Below are positions 59,360 through 64,000 of a stretch of DNA of 64,000 nucleotides, piece by piece; the first letter of the stretch is position 1, and each line of letters begins with the position of its first letter. Origin of the DNA: Populus alba. Lineage: Eukaryota; Streptophyta; Magnoliopsida; Malpighiales; Salicaceae. The notes below the pieces were generated by a model. The model saw only the letters and a program-made list of their open reading frames with translations. It did no database searches and was not told the origin of the DNA. A program made the position numbers and the translations under genes. The stretch is taken from NCBI RefSeq assembly GCF_005239225.2, contig NC_133296.1, forward strand, positions 6,262,001-6,326,000, read 5' to 3'.

Positions 59360-61564
59360 TTAATCATGAACTAATTCTTCAATATGATCTACTTCTTGTA
59401 AATCATTATCATCTCCAGGCTGCTTGCAAATGTTGAAAATATTCATCTCCAATGTCATGTTTCCAAAAGATAACTTCATGAGTCCATTCCTACAATTAAT
59501 CAATGCATTAGAAGTTGCAAGAAACGGACGTCCTAAAATAACAGGAAATGAATTACATGCTTCAACAAGTTGCGTGTCCAAGACAATAAAATCCACAGGA
59601 TAAATGAATTTATCGACTTGTACTAATACATCTTCAATTATTCCTCTAGGCACTTTTACAGATCTATCGGCAAGTAAAAGAGTTACAGAAGTTGGTTTTA
59701 ACTCACCTAGATTGAGACTCTGAAAAACTGAATATGGAAGTAAATTCACACTAGCTCCAAGATCAAGTAAAGCTCTTTCAATTTTATGTTCTCCAATAAA
59801 GCAAGAAATTATAGGACAACCAGGGTCTTTATATTTCAAAGCATTATTATTCTGAAGAATAGCACTTACTTGTTCGGCTAAAAAGGCTTTCTTTTTCACA
59901 TTCAGTTTTTTCTTCACAGTGCATAGATCTTTAAAAAATTTAGCATAGGAAGGTACATGTTTAATAGCATCCAACAAAGGTATATTGATCCTTACTTATT
60001 TTAAAGTTTCAAGGATTTCAGAGTTGTGATTGACTTTCCTTTGTTTGGTCATGGCATGAGGAAATGGAAGTGCTGGCGGAGAATCAGTCTTTTCTTTACA
60101 ATGTTCAAATTCAACCCCTTCCTTACCCTCAGAGATTGACTCATCATCTTTCTCACAAGGTTCAAGAGTGGGTTTTTCAATAACCTTACCACTGCAAAGA
60201 GTGATGACTGATTTGACTTGATCCATGTGTTGGCTTCCAGAAATACTTGCATTTGCATTGTATTGCCCCTTTGGATTTTGTTGTTTTTGAGATGGAAACT
60301 TACCTTTCTCTTGGAAACTGAGAGCAGATGTTAACTTTGCAAGAGTATCTTTAAAATCTGTCATGCCTTGAGCAAGTTGAGTGTTGATTGTCTCTTGCTT
60401 TTCAATGAATGCATGCAATGTTTCCTCAAGATTTCTTCTAGGAGGTGGAGCATAAGGAGGTGCATATCCATGAGAATTTTGAAAATTATGGTGTGCTTAA
60501 AACGGTGGCTGTGAAGTTTGTGCATTATTATTATCACTTTTCCAACTGAAATTTGGGTGATTTCTCCAACCAGGGTTGTATGTTTGCGAGTATGGGTTAT
60601 GATTGGGCCTTTGAAAATTGTTTAAAGCATGGGCTTGTTCATGGAAGCATTCCTTGAAAGAAGGCAAAGTTGGACAATCATTGGTTGCATGTTTATTTGT
60701 TTCACAGAATTGACACACAATGTCTTGAACAGATTTTAATTGACCACTCTTTTTCAATTCTAGTGCCTCGAATTTTCTAGCTAATGATGCAAACTTGGAT
60801 TGGAGGTCATGATCTTCCCTAAGGTTATACATACCTCCACTGGATGTATGAGGTTGGGTTTTACTTGGTGCCTCATAAATACCCGTAGTGTCCTAATTTT
60901 ATGCATTTTCAGCTATTAAGTCTAGGTATTCAATTGCTTTATTAGGGTCTTTATCTTCAAAAGTTTCATTGCACATCAATTCAACCATTTGTCTATCTTT
61001 AGGTGTTAACCCTTCATAAAATTGTGAAACCAATCTCCATGTTTCAAAACCATGATGAGGGCAAGTATTAAATAAGTCTCGATACCTATCCCAACATTGG
61101 TAAAATGTTTCACTTGATTTTTGAGTGAAAGTGGTGATTTGTCTTTTGAAAGAGTTGGTTCTGTAAGATGGAAAAAACTTCTTTAAAATTTGGTGTTGCA
61201 TTTCATCTCAAGCACGAATGGATCCTGACCTAATATTTTATAGTCATATTTTAGCTTTATCTTTTAATGAAAAAGGAAAAAGCTTTAATCTAATGGTATT
61301 CATGCTACAATTTAAGTCATTATAAGTGTTACAAACTTCTTCAAATTCTCTCAAATGCAGGTATGGATTTTCTAGATCTAAGCCATAAAAAGAAGGTAAA
61401 AGTTGAATAATGTCTGGCTTAAAATTAAAATGAGATGCATCAGGAGGGAAAACTATGCATGAGGGTGCACTTGCTCTTATGGGATACATGTGGTCTCTAA
61501 GTATCCTAACACGGTTATTATCATTATTCTCATTATAAAGTGACTGATTATCTTCTTCGGCCAT
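59360..61564 (-). pseudogene. gag-pro: Athila gag-protease of the minus-strand element
   Basis: ATG at 61564 (MAEEDNQSLYN). The gag part has stops near 61248 and 61240; the second is the same TAA found in the right tandem unit. It has the knuckle C-x2-C-x4-H-x4-C (CQFCETNKHATNDC, about 60678-60720), the linker with QQNPKGQYNANAS, and a protease with LLDLGASVNLLP and ILGRPFLATS. The frame is broken near 60895, 60500 and 59995 by point changes. The protease frame is open from 59977 to 59363 and ends in a TAA where the relative has Gln. Confidence 0.9.
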
Positions 61565-61763
61565 ATTTTCTGAAAATGATGAGGATACCCTACAAAGTCT
61601 ACCACTTAATATACGTGACTAAACACTCATGCATATGTAGAAAGAGAATAAAAGGAAGAAGAAAACAAAAGAAAAAGAAACAAAACAAAAGAAACAAAGT
61701 TAGATACAAGAAAAGTGAAAAGAGAAAACAAAAGAAATACTATAATTTGTACAAGAATTTACC

Positions 61764-61781
61764 TCCCCGGCAACGGCGCCA
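61764..61781 (-). other. Primer binding site, perfect tRNA-Asp match
   Basis: The plus strand reads TCCCCGGCAACGGCGCCA, the 3' end of tRNA-Asp including CCA, so its complement is an exact 18-nt primer site. It lies six bases inside the LTR, as in the tandem. Confidence 0.9.
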
Positions 61782-61787
61782 AAAACT

Positions 61788-62168
61788 TGACACGACCAAA
61801 AGATTGATGTCTTCTCCCAAGTGCAGGAGTGTCGAAGTAATAAATAACCCGGCAAGACCGAGGTCGAACAACAGAGAGGTTAATTGTATAAAATATAAAT
61901 AACAAAATAACAACAACAACAACAAGAATAACAACAACAATAACAATAATAGCAGTAATAGTAATAGTAATAGTAATAGTAATAGTAATAGTAATAGTAG
62001 TAATAATAATAATAATACTCAGTATGTGGCGTTGTTATACCTAACAATGATCTAAAAGATCGGGTCACAGGTTTCCAGCCTATATACTGAGTTTATGAAA
62101 AGATCAAAGAGATATATTTATATAATATAAACATAATGTAAATAATAATAATAGTAATAGTAATAGTA

Positions 62169-62199
<31 letters not shown>

Positions 62200-62220
62200 T
62201 ATAATAGTAGTAGTAGTAGT

Positions 62221-62264
<44 letters not shown>

Positions 62265-63706
62265 AAAGAAGAAGATGAAGAAATTAATGAGAACTTTGAG
62301 ATGAAAGATTAATGTAAGGATTAAACAATGATAAAAAACAAATGTCAAGATTAGAGGATCCACTAATGGTATTTCAAACAAGTATAGTATAAACTCTTAT
62401 TATTCAATTGGAAACCACATACAAAGGAGGTTCCAATCAGATGATTTCTCATTAATAGCTCATTATAAATTATTAACATGATATATTAATTATCTTATTT
62501 ACATAACACCAAAATTTTAAATATTATCAGGAATTCATGATATTAACTGATGTTAACAACAAATCAAGTTCCTTTCATAGCCCAGGTGTAGGTAATACCA
62601 TACGGTTGGGCTATGAGAGTGCCAAGCATTTGTTGTACCAAGTGTTATACAACACAAATCTAGATTAACCATTTAACAAGAAAGGTATTAAGAATTAGTA
62701 AGATAAAAAGATAAGACATGTTAATATTAAACATTAACGTCCATGTTGAGTTTACACCATACTTATTCTTACACCATTAGTGTAACCTTTTCACCTTGAC
62801 ATAATAAACTTAGCTAAACATAATGAAGAAGAGAAACATAAATAAACAAAACAAGAACATAAAGAAAATACAAGTTAACTAAGTAAAGGAAAGGAAATGA
62901 AAAGCATAAACAAGATATTAATGAAAGCAAAACTTAAAAATTACAAAAAAAATATAAAGAAAGAAATAAAGAGCATGAACTTGATCTGAACAACCAAGCC
63001 CCTAAATACATGGCAAATGCCTCCTTTTAGAGGCCAAAATTCAGAATTATTGATTTGATGACTAATTGTTAAGAGGGTGGCCAACTCTTGACTTTGTGAA
63101 AATCCTTATCTTCTTGTCTGAATAAAACGAAAATGCTAGCATCAGAACTGGGTCCACTTGAAAACATGAAAGTTGCAGGAAATTGTCTTAACAAATCTGT
63201 GTAAACATTTGAGGTCATTTGGACTTCTAGAACTCCAGATATGGGCCAAACACTTAACAGTGTTCAGGCTGCAGGACAGATTCGGACTTCTCTGTTGTTG
63301 CTATAATTTAGACTTGAAAACGGCCTTCTTAGATCTTGATAAAAACATGAAAGTTGTAGGCCTATGTCTTACTGAATTTGTGTAAAAATGTGAGGTCATT
63401 TGGACATCTAGAACTCGAGATATGACCCAATTACTGAACAGTGTTCCAGTTTGGACTGTATCAACATCTATTTTCTAAGTTTGGCCCTCTCTATCTCCTT
63501 TCAATTTCCATACTTGAACTCATCAATCAATCCTTTGATTTATGTGATAGGCCTTCATTTAAGATGAACATTTACCATATATTAAGGCATTTTATAATAT
63601 TAGACTTGTTATTATAAAACATGTTTTAGTTAAGGAGTTATTGATACTTTAAGTGCAAAATGATGATATAAAACCTTGATAAATATGCACTTTTAAGTAT
63701 TAATCA
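61788..63706 (-). repeat. 5' LTR of the minus-strand Athila-like element
   Basis: 1919 bases. On the minus strand it starts TGATTAATACTTAAAAGTGC at 63706 and ends GTGTCA at 61788. It is longer than LTRs B and C because of expanded TAG/TAA trinucleotide runs (61905-62020 and 62140-62270) and an extra copy of a roughly 180-bp segment containing GAGGTCATTTGGAC (63211 and 63391). Confidence 0.92.
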
Positions 63707-64000
63707 CCGGGTCTGGCCCATACAAAAATAGGAGGTCTTGTTGGGCCAAGATCGACCCAACCCTTTTTGGGCTGAATCCGGCCCAGCCCTTTTGGGGCTG
63801 AGTACGGCCCAATTAGTTGAGCCAGCCCAGCCCACCTAATATTATATATTATTTATTATAATGTTTTTATATTATTTTATATATATAGATATATCCAAAA
63901 AAAATTTCAAAACATTCTGAAAAATCCTTGAAAAGTATTGTTTATATTCCTACATATTTTTATCAAAATTGCTTAATATTGGTTTGTATTTTTATACCGT
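63707..64000. other. Flank of the minus-strand element, repeat-like
   Basis: GGCCCAGCCCTTTTGGGGCTGA-like phrases recur several times in 63725-63835, followed by AT-rich DNA. The paired sense of GGGCTGA and TCAGCCC suggests foldback potential. No gene was seen. Confidence 0.35.

Larger units (their letters stand above)
58262..63706 (-). mobile_element. Minus-strand Athila-like element, internally deleted and lacking its 3' end
   Basis: From high to low coordinate: LTR (61788-63706), perfect tRNA-Asp primer site, gag, protease, fused RNase H-end/IN-start/IN-end fragment, first 28 codons of the extra ORF, then a break into CACTA sequence. RT, most of RNase H and the integrase core are deleted, and no LOG segment or 3' LTR is present. 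Identity to the 1614-18241 family is high, with many more differences than between the two tandem units. The junction carries a direct repeat, ATGGCACCAAGCAC, twice in 58256-58275. Confidence 0.9.

Noticed and set aside
61880..62068. Poly-tyrosine frame
   Set aside because: Translation of trinucleotide runs inside the LTR.

Overview
This window is plant nuclear DNA. One host gene, a 13-exon MLO1/13/15-type MLO gene, sits among AT-rich intergenic sequence and layers of nested transposable elements. Intron structure, a tRNA-Asp primer site, a CACTA element, plant mobile domain remnants and AT-rich dispersed repeats point to a woody eudicot. Populus or another Salicaceae member is my best guess, by resemblance only.

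Layout. 1-1613: AT-rich DNA, then the 5' part of a decayed ORF1-like gene of an old Tat/Ogre-type Ty3 element. 1614-18241: a three-LTR tandem of a younger Athila-like Ty3 element inserted into that gene, with matching AAAGC duplications on both sides. Its right unit (LTR B 6398-8130, LTR C 16536-18241) carries gag, protease, RT, RNase H and integrase, interrupted by three stop codons. Its left unit has lost everything between the middle of LTR A and the integrase. Both units carry two extra ORFs downstream of integrase: a 182-residue protein with a cysteine cluster, and an intronless copy of a LOG (cytokinin riboside 5'-monophosphate phosphoribohydrolase) gene that lacks a usable 5' end. Both also carry a twice-repeated, hairpin-rich non-coding module. 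18247-21940: the rest of the old element (ORF1 end, coiled coil, gag) and inverted integrase and LTR pieces. 21940-28863: minisatellite, a candidate solo LTR and a plant mobile domain (MAIN-like) pseudogene with two tandem duplications. 28864-32691: an Athila-family solo LTR split by a second solo LTR, each with a perfect 5-bp duplication. 32692-38700: AT-rich intergenic DNA with dispersed repeats.

38818-46086: MLO gene with TATA box and GA-rich leader. Exon phases agree throughout except for one extra A in each of two A-runs. 46087-54860: intergenic DNA with repeats, a 500-N gap, a 0.76-kb duplication and a perfect 27-bp hairpin. 54860-63706: a nest in which a Ty1/copia remnant is interrupted by a CACTA element, which is in turn joined to a minus-strand Athila-family element with deleted RT/RNase H and integrase core but an intact LTR and a perfect primer site.

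The observations most worth following are the LOG-bearing retrotransposon, the covarying RNA-like module, the three-LTR structure whose middle LTR is the odd one out, and a cluster of single-base homopolymer expansions. The last suggests that some frameshifts, including those in MLO, are assembly errors.
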